A DNA stretch of 64,000 nucleotides from Mermis nigrescens (Eukaryota; Nematoda; Enoplea; Mermithida; Mermithidae). This document shows, in pieces, positions 49,701 through 58,021 of this stretch (position 1 is the stretch's first letter; every line of letters begins with the position of its first letter). The translations under genes and the position numbers were made by a program. A model generated the notes under the pieces. The model worked only from the letters and a program-made list of their open reading frames with translations, did no database searches and was not told the DNA's origin. The stretch lies in NCBI GenBank assembly GCA_036768485.1, contig JAVLUZ010000191.1, forward strand, positions 2,516,953 to 2,580,952, in the 5' to 3' direction.

Positions 49701-50515
49701 TTGCCGACATGCATGTGCTTATGCAAAAGAACTGCTTGCTCTTGTGTGTTCAAGGCAGACACTAAAATACGATTTTCAGTAGGCACAGAAATGCATGAGG
49801 CAAAACAAATTCTTGTTTTATCAAAAATGTCCGAATTCGGTGTGAATTGCACACTTTGTACGTTTGAATACTGCTTTGAAACAGGTACGGAAAATTCGGT
49901 AATAGTGTGTGATGGCAAAAATAAAGCCTCATCTAAATAAATGCTTCCGCGGTCTTTTGGTGAAACAAAAGTTAAACCAATACACGGTATTTTCTGATTC
50001 TTAAACATAACATACGTGTGTTCATTATTTACGGTGTATGCTTTGAAACGATTCAGAAAATTTGAACCCAAAAGTAATGATGCGGCGCATCGTTCTTGTA
50101 TTTGAGCGACAATCGTTTCTTCAATGTCTGCTACTTTTATAGTGATAAAAATGCATCCTAAAAGTTCAATAGGAAGCTGATTTGCGGCTACTGCTTTAAC
50201 TGATGTAGGCAAAATCTGAATATTGCACAAGTTGTCTACGATGCTCTTATCTATAAGCGTATATGATGCACCTGAATCCAACATAGCTTCAACTGATAAT
50301 TGATCATTAATATTAACCATTATATGAGGGCTATGCTTAACAGAAGTGACTACTGCAGCTTCTATAGTATTACTATGCGTGTGTCTACGTAGAATATGCT
50401 CATTCTTATTTTGAATGCTAGCTAACTGTAGTAATGCTTCTCCTAGCGACGGATTAATTGCCTGCTTGGTGTGTGGCAGATTTAGGACAAAAAACGCCAA
50501 GATACTGTCGCGCAT
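46709..50515 (-). CDS. pol: pol polyprotein: protease, RT, RNase H, integrase
   Basis: The frame is open from 50530, and the first ATG is at 50515 (1,268 codons). Residue numbers are from that ATG, roughly. The retropepsin motif LDSGASYTLID is near 80. RT has LPFGLCNAPASF near 485 and catalytic VYLDD near 514-518. RNase H has ILQTDASY near 663. The integrase zinc domain (HxxxxxGH...CxxC) lies at 879-919, and the catalytic core has D948, D1008 and E1044 (GIDCVGP, HCDRGSDFT, NGEVERTNQT). All catalytic residues are present. YLDD and the RNase H-integrase order place it in Ty3/gypsy. The frame is +1 relative to the upstream NC-env frame and overlaps it by 62 nt, so frameshifting, reinitiation or a separate mRNA must supply Pol. 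Confidence 0.95.
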   Translation of the reverse strand: MRDSILAFFVLNLPHTKQAINPSLGEALLQLASIQNKNEHILRRHTHSNTIEAAVVTSVKHSPHIMVNINDQLSVEAMLDSGASYTLIDKSIVDNLCNIQILPTSVKAVAANQLPIELLGCIFITIKVADIEETIVAQIQERCAASLLLGSNFLNRFKAYTVNNEHTYVMFKNQKIPCIGLTFVSPKDRGSIYLDEALFLPSHTITEFSVPVSKQYSNVQSVQFTPNSDIFDKTRICFASCISVPTENRILVSALNTQEQAVLLHKHMHVGNIKAFNENAVNSTCSVNSVQQNLAENLNKNSKFLSWLSERVKFENTDLSETEQFLLIEILAKYPSLYAQHSADTGKTSLVEHSINTGDSLPIKRAQFRISPKEREIIRAETDKLQKQDIIQRSNSPWCTNTVLVRKKDGNHRLCIDFRALNQVTKKDSYPIPRIDHILDTLNGAKYFTVLDQANAYHTIPITQTDREKTAFHAPQGLYEFKYLPFGLCNAPASFQRLMDLLLSGLQWQTCLVYLDDILIFARNHAEMLSRLDEILARLTQVGVKLRLEKCIFSKTSVKYLGHVISMHGISPDADKIDAIVKMQAPKSLRELKSFLGLPSYYRRFIRDFAKIAHPLTKLLRKSDPFVWGTEQNNAFEDLKAAVCNAPVLKHPNFEKPFILQTDASYIGIGAVLTQLDEGGKEHPIAFASRNIRPAERNYAVTELETLAVYTFVDYFRPYLFQQAVTVYTDHSAVKSVLNRENPSGRIARWGIALSVYNLDIQPRKGTQNKNADVLSRFPAEHNTTCKADIENLATHPIIAHIFSLEDEISDEQELLKNFVEFQASDAYTKNILNSYANKNATTLTDYEIIKGLLYKKVGHRKKFVVPMAMKNLILQSCHDSKFSGHFGIRKTLKLVQRKYFWPNLKADVITHCQACHTCQLNKHSLHNIKARLIPIPVTGSFDRVGIDCVGPLPESNDGNRYIIVFVDYFTKYVEAFASPNITAKTVANKFLTGIVCRHGSPHTVHCDRGSDFTSALFSEVTALCNTHKIHTTPYHPMSNGEVERTNQTLIIRLRMLLDHLQTDWDLFLQYAVFSVNIHVNESTGYAPFQLLYGREPSLPSDVLFSAMNAERPVISDYLKDLTTYLQHAYVNAHDNIQKAQKHYAHTYNRNANDHLYNVGDYVLKKQFYTKIGQTAKLAQHYCGPFRVIKSQYPNILIENLKTKKQELIHVNNTQPYSTRFNCSISIADGTSTYVPPALLYATYQPMPRQTLLPSPTNADVRFVAGQL

Positions 50516-53201
50516 ATACGAATGCAAAGATTAAGGCACCTATGGTAACAATAACTACAACAATATTTATCGTAATTTGCAATGGACCTTTTAGCAAATT
50601 ATTAATACCGTTTGTTGTGCTTTTCTGTATGCCTTCAAAAGTGCTTTCTAAGGCTTGTCCTGCCCCGGTAAAGATGTTACTTATTGCTTTTCCGCCTCCA
50701 GCTAACATGTTGTATACGCTGTCTGAATTAAGTGCCATACTTGCTGTATAGTTCACGAGTCGATTCACGGTACTTTGCACTTGTCGCGAATGTGTCATAT
50801 ACTGCTCAAGAGAATGCGAATTAAACAAAACAAGATTTTCTAATTGCCCATGAAAAAGTTCGGGCGTGTCAAAATCGTACAATGTATAATTACCGCTCCA
50901 TAAGACTTGTACGGGTACTGTGCTAACGTGTGCTTCTCCTAATAATGTATGCCATGTATTATCTGCTCGTTTCCAAAATGCTTGTTGTCTACTTGTACAT
51001 GGTACTGTAGGACTATACGGAGTAATATCAGAACTGCCAGGTATAACGAACATAAGTACGTTATCAAACGTTATAGGTAAATATGCATAACAAGTACTGT
51101 TTACACTGAAGTCATTATGCGTAGTGTAATTATCAATTTTTTGACACGGCCAGAAAACTAGTGCATCTCCGCGAAAACTTGCGGTGATGTCAGTACGCTG
51201 TAATAATGCACGAGCGCCTGAGGTTGCATCTAATTTTAGTAGCTGCCAAATTAGATCTAAATGACGCTGCGCTTGACGACATAATTCGTGCCAAATGTTT
51301 CGAAAATTTTCGATTTCGAACTGAAAAATTTTCGTTTCGAGAAAATTTAATTTCGCGTTTATAGGGTCTTGCGAATTAGGAATCGAAAAATTAAATGAAT
51401 CGTCAATGTCATATGCTGATCGTTTTAGCGTATTTTGCTTTTCTAAACGTATAATGACACCTTGATGCGTTTCAAGTGATCCTATTAACTCTCTACAATT
51501 CGTATTAAAGAACTTAGGTTTCTTAACAGTAAATGCAGACTGTAGTTCTTCGATTAATATATGTGAATTCGCTAATTTTATATCATACATGCCTTTTAAT
51601 TCATACGGACAGGTACGACGTAAATTTGTGTTTGACCAAATAATTACATAATTATTTAGTAAACATTCTCCAGCGCTAGGATTACAAGAGCTAACGTCGC
51701 CTAAATCGCTTAATAATATGTGACCATTATACGTTGCGATCTTGCCTTCTTCGACGAAAGCATTAGTTACCCTATTACAACGATTAGTGCAGCACCATTC
51801 GAAATTTACAGGCACTTTTTCCTGTGTGCTCCAAAATCCACGATAAATTTTTGTCAAATTCATGTTCAAATACTGCATATCATTTACTATTTGTTTACAT
51901 TGCGAAACTGAGATATTTTCGAAATTTGTTTCGTCTAATGTAATGCCATGTGATCCGAAAAAGCTCATAAATGTGCATGTCATACGCGTCTGAATAGTAC
52001 ACTTATATGCGACTGATGTTACGGGTTTGCTTAACGGAACGTAAACCCCTCCTTTTATAGCAGTCGGTTTTTCGTCAATTTCCGGTATTTTACACGTAAC
52101 AGATTTTGGTACGTCGAGTGGATGACCGTACTTATGGCGAGAACAAATTTGATATGCATGCACATTTTTACAAAACATGCACATAATGCACAATATAATG
52201 CATATCGTATATGTAAAACGATATAAGTTTCGAAAATTAATTTCGCTTTTTCGATTTTTTGTATGTAAATTTTCGGAAACGTGTGAATTAGTTTTTTCCG
52301 CTTTACATTTTTCTAATTTAAAATGCAAGGGAAGTTTGATATTCTTTTTACGTGTTTTTCCGCATGATTTGGCCGGCGTCAGCAGAATGGTTGGTCGACG
52401 AATTTTTTCCGGTTTTCCTCGTAATAAATCGCTCGCATTCCCTGAATTTTTAGGAGTAGGCAGGAGAACCGGTCGACGAATTTTTGGCGGAGGCGACCTC
52501 ATTAAATCCGTCGATTTTGGATTCTTCTCCGTTATTTGACGATCTTCCATCGACGATAAATTTTCGATTTCGTCGGGTGCGCCTATCTGGGGGGCTGCTG
52601 TCGATAAATTCGCCATTTCGTCGGTTACGCTTATCTTGGGGGTCGCCATCAATAAATCCGCGGATTCGTCGGTTACATCTCCTGTCGGCTTCTCGGCCTG
52701 TAAACCGAAAATTTCGTTATACAGCGATTTTTCGTCGATTGGGTCGAGTTGGACGATTATGCTATCCTCGCCGTCGCACAAAATTATGGGAATGCTATCT
52801 GTATTCGTTTCGGCCATTTCTGTAAGAACGTTAACGGGCGAATTAAAAAGTTCGCCATCATCTGCATTTATGTCGACTGTATTTTGCATGTTTGCTTGTT
52901 GTGTGTGATATTGATTATTATGCTGATTTTGATTATGATTAGGACAAAATCTACTTGAATGTCCTGTTTGATTACATTGAAAACATCGAATGCCGGTATT
53001 AGCTGAATTTGTTGGCTTATTTCTACAATTTTCAGACTTATGCCCTGTATGCGAACAATACCTGCATTTTATTCTGCATTCTGCTGTGTTATGATTTGTG
53101 CGATTGCACACCTTACAGAATTTTTGCTGCCTATCAATAAAATAAGGTCTCTGTCTCGTATATGTCGTGAGTAGTAAAGGGCCTGACCCTAGAGGGAACA
53201 G
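50454..53201 (-). CDS. env: nucleocapsid-envelope fusion frame upstream of pol
   Basis: This is one uninterrupted frame from the stop at 53202. Three CX2CX4HX4C zinc knuckles come first (one spanning 53117-53076, two more within the next 45 residues); no ATG precedes them. Then come an acidic linker with DExANLS-type repeats, a basic segment with two KIRRPxxLxTP repeats, and a hydrophobic segment (YTICIILCIMCMFC) that could be an internal signal peptide. A Cys/Trp-rich ectodomain of about 520 residues (KCxxxxRMTCTFMSFFG, EWCCTNRC, SDLGDVSSC) and a C-terminal anchor (ITINIVVVIVTIGALIF) complete it. The cysteine layout recalls glycoproteins of chuvirus-like mononegaviruses captured by other retroelements, but this is an impression. 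A splice-acceptor-like TTATTTTATTGATAG lies at 53131. The decayed copy has the same order. Confidence 0.85.
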   Translation of the reverse strand: MFPLGSGPLLLTTYTRQRPYFIDRQQKFCKVCNRTNHNTAECRIKCRYCSHTGHKSENCRNKPTNSANTGIRCFQCNQTGHSSRFCPNHNQNQHNNQYHTQQANMQNTVDINADDGELFNSPVNVLTEMAETNTDSIPIILCDGEDSIIVQLDPIDEKSLYNEIFGLQAEKPTGDVTDESADLLMATPKISVTDEMANLSTAAPQIGAPDEIENLSSMEDRQITEKNPKSTDLMRSPPPKIRRPVLLPTPKNSGNASDLLRGKPEKIRRPTILLTPAKSCGKTRKKNIKLPLHFKLEKCKAEKTNSHVSENLHTKNRKSEINFRNLYRFTYTICIILCIMCMFCKNVHAYQICSRHKYGHPLDVPKSVTCKIPEIDEKPTAIKGGVYVPLSKPVTSVAYKCTIQTRMTCTFMSFFGSHGITLDETNFENISVSQCKQIVNDMQYLNMNLTKIYRGFWSTQEKVPVNFEWCCTNRCNRVTNAFVEEGKIATYNGHILLSDLGDVSSCNPSAGECLLNNYVIIWSNTNLRRTCPYELKGMYDIKLANSHILIEELQSAFTVKKPKFFNTNCRELIGSLETHQGVIIRLEKQNTLKRSAYDIDDSFNFSIPNSQDPINAKLNFLETKIFQFEIENFRNIWHELCRQAQRHLDLIWQLLKLDATSGARALLQRTDITASFRGDALVFWPCQKIDNYTTHNDFSVNSTCYAYLPITFDNVLMFVIPGSSDITPYSPTVPCTSRQQAFWKRADNTWHTLLGEAHVSTVPVQVLWSGNYTLYDFDTPELFHGQLENLVLFNSHSLEQYMTHSRQVQSTVNRLVNYTASMALNSDSVYNMLAGGGKAISNIFTGAGQALESTFEGIQKSTTNGINNLLKGPLQITINIVVVIVTIGALIFAFVYARQYLGVFCPKSATHQAGN

Positions 53202-53345
53202 TTAAGCATATACAGTGCTTAAGCATATACAATGCTTAAGTATATACAGTGTTGAAGGGTGCACTAATGCTGAGTATATGTTTGCTTCTAGACCTAATGC
53301 TTAAGCATATACAATGCTTAAGTATATGCATAGCGTGCACTAATG
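53202..53345. repeat. TGCTTAAGCATATACA repeat cluster
   Basis: Four to five copies of TGCTTAAGCATATAC-like units, several containing the palindrome GCTTAAGC or TGCTTAAGCA, plus two GTGCACTAATGCT units. The cluster lies exactly between the truncated retroelement and the Polinton. Whether it belongs to either element's end is unknown. Confidence 0.75.
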
Positions 53346-53617
53346 CTATGAGTGTTGCTTGCTCCCTGGGGTCCCTGTGTGCATACAGTAATTAGGTAAT
53401 AAAAAAGCCGATGGTTGGCGTCTGCATTTGCTTTTGCGCGCGCTCATGCATAATTAATGGCGTCATGGTCTGCACCCATCACATGGTGTCCTTGGCGCCA
53501 AATCTAGAAATGCTCATGCTAAGGCTCTTACTTGGCGACATGCCAAGCATGCATTTATTGCTAAGTAAAGTCAATACATTTAATGACAGCAAATTAAATG
53601 ATGAAGTGAATCATTCT
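53346..53617. other. spacer, nothing recognised
   Basis: A short stretch downstream of the last Polinton exon. No conserved Polinton terminal repeat can be verified, because the other end lies outside the window. Confidence 0.4.
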
Positions 53618-54550
53618 TTATAGATGTTGTGAGCGATGTAGAAAGATAATATCTTCATTCGGAGCTGGAGTCGGCAATTCTTGATCTAAAGTATAACAAA
53701 AATGAATGCAAAAAAAACATTGCATTATCAAACTTACCAGGATCTTCATCAAGGAGCACAACTCTGAATTTCTTGTCAGCTTGCTCTTCTTTTATTAAAG
53801 AATTTTCTGAAAATATAAAAATCATACATTCTTATCATAGGCTCAATTAATAATTTGTTACCCGCATCGGCAACTATTTCCGAATCTTGCATTTCTTCTT
53901 TAAATTTTGATAATGGCTGCTCAGCTGTAGAATTCTCTAAAAATGAAATTAACATGCAACATTTATTATTAGAAAAAAGAATTAGGTACCTTGCATTCGT
54001 TTAATTGGGGCCATGATATCAACTGTGTGAGACACTATATTTGTTGGCTCCAAATCTCCGGACAGTATTTTCAGCTTGGTTTCTAAAGATACAAATTTGT
54101 GACTTATTAGAAAAAAGCAACAACAAAAAAATAGTTAAGCCTTACTGTTCACTTTTTCGATTGCTCCCATGATATCTTCTTGTTTATCCAGTAAAGCCCG
54201 AAATTGATTTGGTGACAATACGATCTTTTTTTAGTATTTTCATTCTTTATCATCAAAATTTTGTTCCACACAACTCCAGTTTCAACAAATGCAAATGTCG
54301 CTAATGATAAATCAATTATATCCATTGGCATAGCATACAGAAGGGCAGAAGAAATGCTCTGAGAAGCATCTATCATTTTTTTGTATTGATTCTGTGTCAA
54401 ATTAATCCCGAAAATTGTTGGATAAATTTTTGATGGGTTTGAATTAAAGGATTGGCAAACACGGAAACTGATGTTGACAGAATTTCTCCATAAGGATACT
54501 AAACAGTATACATGGTCTCCCAAATCAAATTCATGTGCGTTTTGAACCAT
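53618..54550 (-). pseudogene. five-exon Polinton gene, possible PC4-like domain, one frameshift
   Basis: The exons are 54550(or 54583)-54146, 54082-53990, 53936-53862, 53806-53738 and 53685-53618. All four introns are GT-AG, 51-63 nt long and in the same phase (1). Exon 1 encodes FDLGDHVYCLVSLW and YPTIFGINLTQNQYKKM, a beta-strand plus PTxxGIxLT pattern like the PC4 coactivator (single-strand DNA binding), then a second strand-rich unit ending LSPNQFRALLDKQ. The reading frame shifts by one in a run of seven As at 54228-54234; from there to exon 5 the other frame is open. Exons 3-5 encode a short acidic tail and begin alike (ENST, ENSL, DQEL). The splice structure is well supported; the PC4 resemblance is tentative. 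Confidence 0.68.
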
Positions 54551-54714
54551 TTTCAGGAAGGAATTGAACAAACTGCCACTTTGCGTCTAAAATTTGATTC
54601 AAATGATTATTTTGGGTTGAACAGGCCTATCAGATTTCCGGTTTCATAGCAACTAATTGCAATAAGAATTTATGTCACTACCTACTAATCTGCAATGTAT
54701 TTAAAAAAAAGATT

Positions 54715-54720
54715 TTTATT
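54715..54720 (-). terminator. polyadenylation signal AATAAA
   Basis: On the minus strand AATAAA lies 62 nt downstream of the major capsid stop codon at 54782, in AT-rich sequence. It probably ends the capsid transcript. Confidence 0.55.
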
Positions 54721-54781
54721 TACAAATCATTCCTCATCACACAATGACAAGAAAGATACAATACACGCATGCATACAAACT

Positions 54782-56172
54782 TTAAACAGCGTAATCAAAA
54801 AAGACCTGCCTCAACCTATCAATCATAATTAAACTATCAAATTCGCCATAAACGATACAATCAACACCATTTGCGGGTAAATCTTTTCCAAATATAATTT
54901 CTAAAGAAGTTGTTCCTTCTCTTACAAGTTCCCAAATATTTCCATCAGAACCATCGGCACTTAATTCAAACACAAAAAATGTACAACCATTTTTAAAACG
55001 ATTCAAGCTAATCATATTTCCTTTATCATCTTGCAATATTCCTAAGCCATCAAATAGCTGCACAAAAGCGCGAATCATCTGATTATCATCGAAATTAAGT
55101 TTGTATGGCGTTGATGGTACTGTTGTTGTTCCACTCGTAATTTTAACTTCTGAAATACCAAAATCTTGAAAATGGAATGGTGAATGCTTGTACGATCCCC
55201 TTGCTGCCTCCGCACTGACTAAACCAACAACTAGACGTCTCGGTAAAGCTCCCGAGAATAATGCATTGAGTGGCGTTGATCGCCGGTTTTCCGTTATATG
55301 CAATGTTGTAATTTGAGTTCTTCTTATTGGGTATTTTACTGTAGTATCTTGCAACATAGATTCAATTGCCAAAGAAATGCCATCGGCCACTTCTACCTTT
55401 TTAATATAAAAGCACATTTGCTTAACCTCAATCTTGTAGTTTGTTCTCGGATTTTGATCAATATCAATTAAACAAAAGCTATCACTGTTTCTATACAATT
55501 CTAGGCGTAATTCACATTGATTTATTAAAAATCTATCCTGAAGCATCAAATTGGCATGAATTGGTGCCATCAATTCCACCCAAGTACTATCTTTAAAAAT
55601 TTTCATCCTAGTTTGAAAACCAGGATTTTCGCCTGGCTCATTTTCATGAATATTGGGGTGGTACATTGCGGCTTGTAACTGAGTTTTCTTTGCATCTTGG
55701 CCAAAATTCAATTTTGTTTCCAAGAAAGACCGATAAGCATATTTGTCTCCGCTAAAATAAAACAAAAATTAGTTCAGAATGTTTAATTTCTATTTTAATT
55801 TTCTTACCTATCTGATATCAGCTTTCCATTGAGAAATATTTTGATCTGCTTGAAAAACGTCTTTCCAATTAGATTTATGGGCAGTACAAGATCACCAGCT
55901 TGGGTACCATCTGCCGCAGTTGTAATTTTGCATGCTGAGCCATCAGACTTCCGAATACAAATCACAAAATAAATATAATTCTTTGATAGGTCTAGCATAT
56001 ACATATCAGGGGAAATGCGAAATTCATATGGGCCTTCATTTGTACACGGATTTTGCAATTGAACTTCTGACCAAAATGATCTTCGAATTGCAACTTGAGT
56101 CGTGGGTACAGTAAATAAATCCAACTCACTCTTGCTGCTAGGAAGCGAATTTTCGTCCAATAATTTGCTCAT
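54782..56172 (-). CDS. major capsid protein (double jelly-roll type), two exons
   Basis: ATG at 56172. Exon 1 is 56172-55808 and exon 2 is 55751-54782, joined over a 56-nt intron (donor ATAG|GTAAGA, acceptor TTTTATTTTAG). The spliced frame is 444 codons plus stop. Recognisable Polinton capsid landmarks are the N-terminal LDLSKNYIYFVICI strand, FFKQIKIFLNGKLISD before the intron, YxSFLETKLNFGxDAKKTQL after it, and the C-terminal VYGEFDSLIMIDRLRQVF. It would form the icosahedral shell; assignment to the double jelly-roll fold follows from the family. The start lies 2 nt after the preceding stop, in a run of virion genes. Confidence 0.9.
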
Positions 56173-56174
56173 AA

Positions 56175-56642
56175 TTAGTTGCTAAAAATGTCCAAACCGA
56201 CTGATTTAGACAGTTTAATTTTTCTAAATGAAGGTTTTCTGCTTAGCTTTCTCTTTTTAAGCATTTTGGGTTTTGAAGCTTTCCTTATTCGACCTATGCC
56301 TCTTCCAGATTGAATCTTATCCGCAGTTTCACGTAATGCCTGAGCAGCAGCAGTTTTTCCATGTTCTACAGCACTTTCTTTCAACTTACGACCACTCGCT
56401 ACATCAGCAGCTATTTTTGAACCGCTCACTAAAGCATGCTTTCCAATTGTTTTGAATAGTGGTAAAGCTAATCGATATAGTCCTTTGAAAAAGCTTCCCA
56501 GCTCTGCTCCTCTATGATAAGGTGCATATGCCTTAAAACCACGTATTGCACCGCCTAACTGATATTGCGGATTTTCTGAAATTGTGCTTTGATAAAATTC
56601 TAACCAATCATTTGCACTGTCTGGTACATAAATGACATGCAT
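56175..56642 (-). CDS. small basic virion-like protein (conserved in Polintons)
   Basis: 155 codons from ATG at 56642. An N-terminal part containing GGAIRGFKAYAPYHRGAELG is followed by an amphipathic, alanine-rich region (KALVSGSKIAADVASGRKL, AAAQALRETADKI) and a strongly basic tail (SKPKMLKKRKLSRKPSFRK). Such proteins sit between the minor and major capsid genes of Polintons and resemble adenoviral core/minor capsid proteins in composition. The start is 2 nt after the minor capsid stop and the stop 2 nt before the major capsid ATG. A role in DNA binding or membrane lysis is inference. Confidence 0.75.
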   Translation of the reverse strand: MHVIYVPDSANDWLEFYQSTISENPQYQLGGAIRGFKAYAPYHRGAELGSFFKGLYRLALPLFKTIGKHALVSGSKIAADVASGRKLKESAVEHGKTAAAQALRETADKIQSGRGIGRIRKASKPKMLKKRKLSRKPSFRKIKLSKSVGLDIFSN

Positions 56643-56644
56643 TT

Positions 56645-57442
56645 CTATTGCAAATTAAAATGATGAGAGCGTTTTTTAAAATGAAGCTTGACTATAGACT
56701 TGCCAAATTCAAATGAAACAAATTTGTCAGAATCTGTCTTTATATTAATTTCTATCCACTCTATGTCCTTCAGTAACAATGGCACGTAGTGAGGGTTGTC
56801 AAAAATTTTATTTGTAACACTTCCAAATTTACCTTGCACATCAACAATACGTAAAAGTGGCGCCAATACATTGCCAACAATCTGATTTGAAACTATATTG
56901 CTGTACACGTACATGGTATCTAAGTTATGCTTGTTTATATCAGGTGCATTAGTACTGAATACCCTAATAGGCTCACTGTCATTTGTAAATCTGTATATAG
57001 TTTGATTGAACCCCAAAATTTGAGATAGTTGTTTGTTAGCATATACCCCTTTAATAACCGTGGGATCAAGGAAAAAAATTATTTGATTCGTTGAGGCAAG
57101 ATATTCAATTCGCAAAATGCTGTTAGACTCAATCTTATTTTGTATTTGAGGCAGTCTATTCTGAATTGTCGTATTAATAACATTCACCAGACTCTCTATA
57201 GTTGCATGATTTCCAACAGGAAAAAGTATTCTTTCAAGTTTAGACTCCAGCTGCAACATTATATAATTTTCACCCTGCTTAATTGTATACCATGAATAAG
57301 GGTAAATAAGTTCAACTAAACCAACTTCCCAATCGCCTTCTAATCTGATTCTATGTGGTAATTTGACTCTGAAATTTGAAGCTGTGCTATTTTTCTCTGT
57401 ATTGCTCGGCAAAGTTATATAAAACTGATTATTCTCCAACAT
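56645..57442 (-). CDS. minor capsid (penton-like) protein
   Basis: 265 codons from ATG at 57442. The N-terminus (FYITLPSNTEKN, FRVKLPHRIRLEGDWEVGLV) followed by ELIYPYSWY is the hallmark of the Polinton minor capsid protein, predicted to be a single jelly-roll penton. Later segments include LLRIVDVQGKFG and the C-terminal FVSFEFGKSIVKLHFK. It lies between the protease and the basic protein, the usual position. Confidence 0.85.
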   Translation of the reverse strand: MLENNQFYITLPSNTEKNSTASNFRVKLPHRIRLEGDWEVGLVELIYPYSWYTIKQGENYIMLQLESKLERILFPVGNHATIESLVNVINTTIQNRLPQIQNKIESNSILRIEYLASTNQIIFFLDPTVIKGVYANKQLSQILGFNQTIYRFTNDSEPIRVFSTNAPDINKHNLDTMYVYSNIVSNQIVGNVLAPLLRIVDVQGKFGSVTNKIFDNPHYVPLLLKDIEWIEINIKTDSDKFVSFEFGKSIVKLHFKKRSHHFNLQ

Positions 57443-57496
57443 GCTGAACTCTAGACAAAAATTGATCCAAATGAAATAAATATCAAAACATTGGCT

Positions 57497-58021
57497 TTAT
57501 ATAAATTTCATTCTCCAATATGGTACGCAAAGTTGCAAATCAGGTTGAAAACAACAAACGCTAGGACAAACGTTATAAGTATTTTGCATATAATCACACA
57601 CAATACTATCATTTTGCAGGAAATTTAATGTAAAATCCTGAAAAATTGTATTCATTTTTACATTTCGACATCTGTGAAATGAAAAAAATACACAGTACAA
57701 ACCACACAATGCACTGAATGAACCTTGATAATGCGTTTTATTACAAGTTTGCAACTTGCTATTTCTTTGCATGAAATGAACAAATGATTCAACAAAAGGA
57801 GCGAGTCCTAATGAATCAAAATAATCAACATTGTTACTAGAATCAAAATAAAATGCAACCCAATGCTGTCCGCTTTCATAATGACGGTCAGTGTTTGCAA
57901 TCAGCGCAGCTGGTTGAAATGGAATCTTGCGAGGAAGCTTGTCACTTGGAGAAACGCCCAAAAAAATCCGTTTCAAAAGCGAATCTTTTTGTATCATATT
58001 TGCAATTTCAAAGCCGTTCAT
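57497..58021 (-). CDS. adenain-like cysteine protease
   Basis: 174 codons from ATG at 58021. The upstream in-frame GTG at 58045 lies within the integrase gene and is less likely. Catalytic residues are H53 in GQHWVAFYF, D69 in YFDSLG, Q99 in YQG and C106 in SALCGLYC, the order of adenovirus maturation proteases (C5/Ulp1 fold). It would process capsid precursors. Its ATG overlaps the integrase TGA as ATGA. Confidence 0.9.
   Translation of the reverse strand: MNGFEIANMIQKDSLLKRIFLGVSPSDKLPRKIPFQPAALIANTDRHYESGQHWVAFYFDSSNNVDYFDSLGLAPFVESFVHFMQRNSKLQTCNKTHYQGSFSALCGLYCVFFSFHRCRNVKMNTIFQDFTLNFLQNDSIVCDYMQNTYNVCPSVCCFQPDLQLCVPYWRMKFI

Larger units (their letters stand above)
46709..53201 (-). mobile_element. 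second Ty3/gypsy-class retroelement, genes intact, gag and LTR truncated
   Basis: Two long frames, NC-env (53201-50454) and pol (50515-46709), are free of stop codons over 6.4 kb. This implies a recent copy or selection. The capsid part of gag and a recognisable 5' LTR are missing: the frame upstream of the zinc knuckles stops at 53202 and the sequence turns into TTAAGC repeats. It is therefore 5'-truncated, or the first gag exon lies elsewhere. It directly abuts the decayed relative. Confidence 0.82.
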
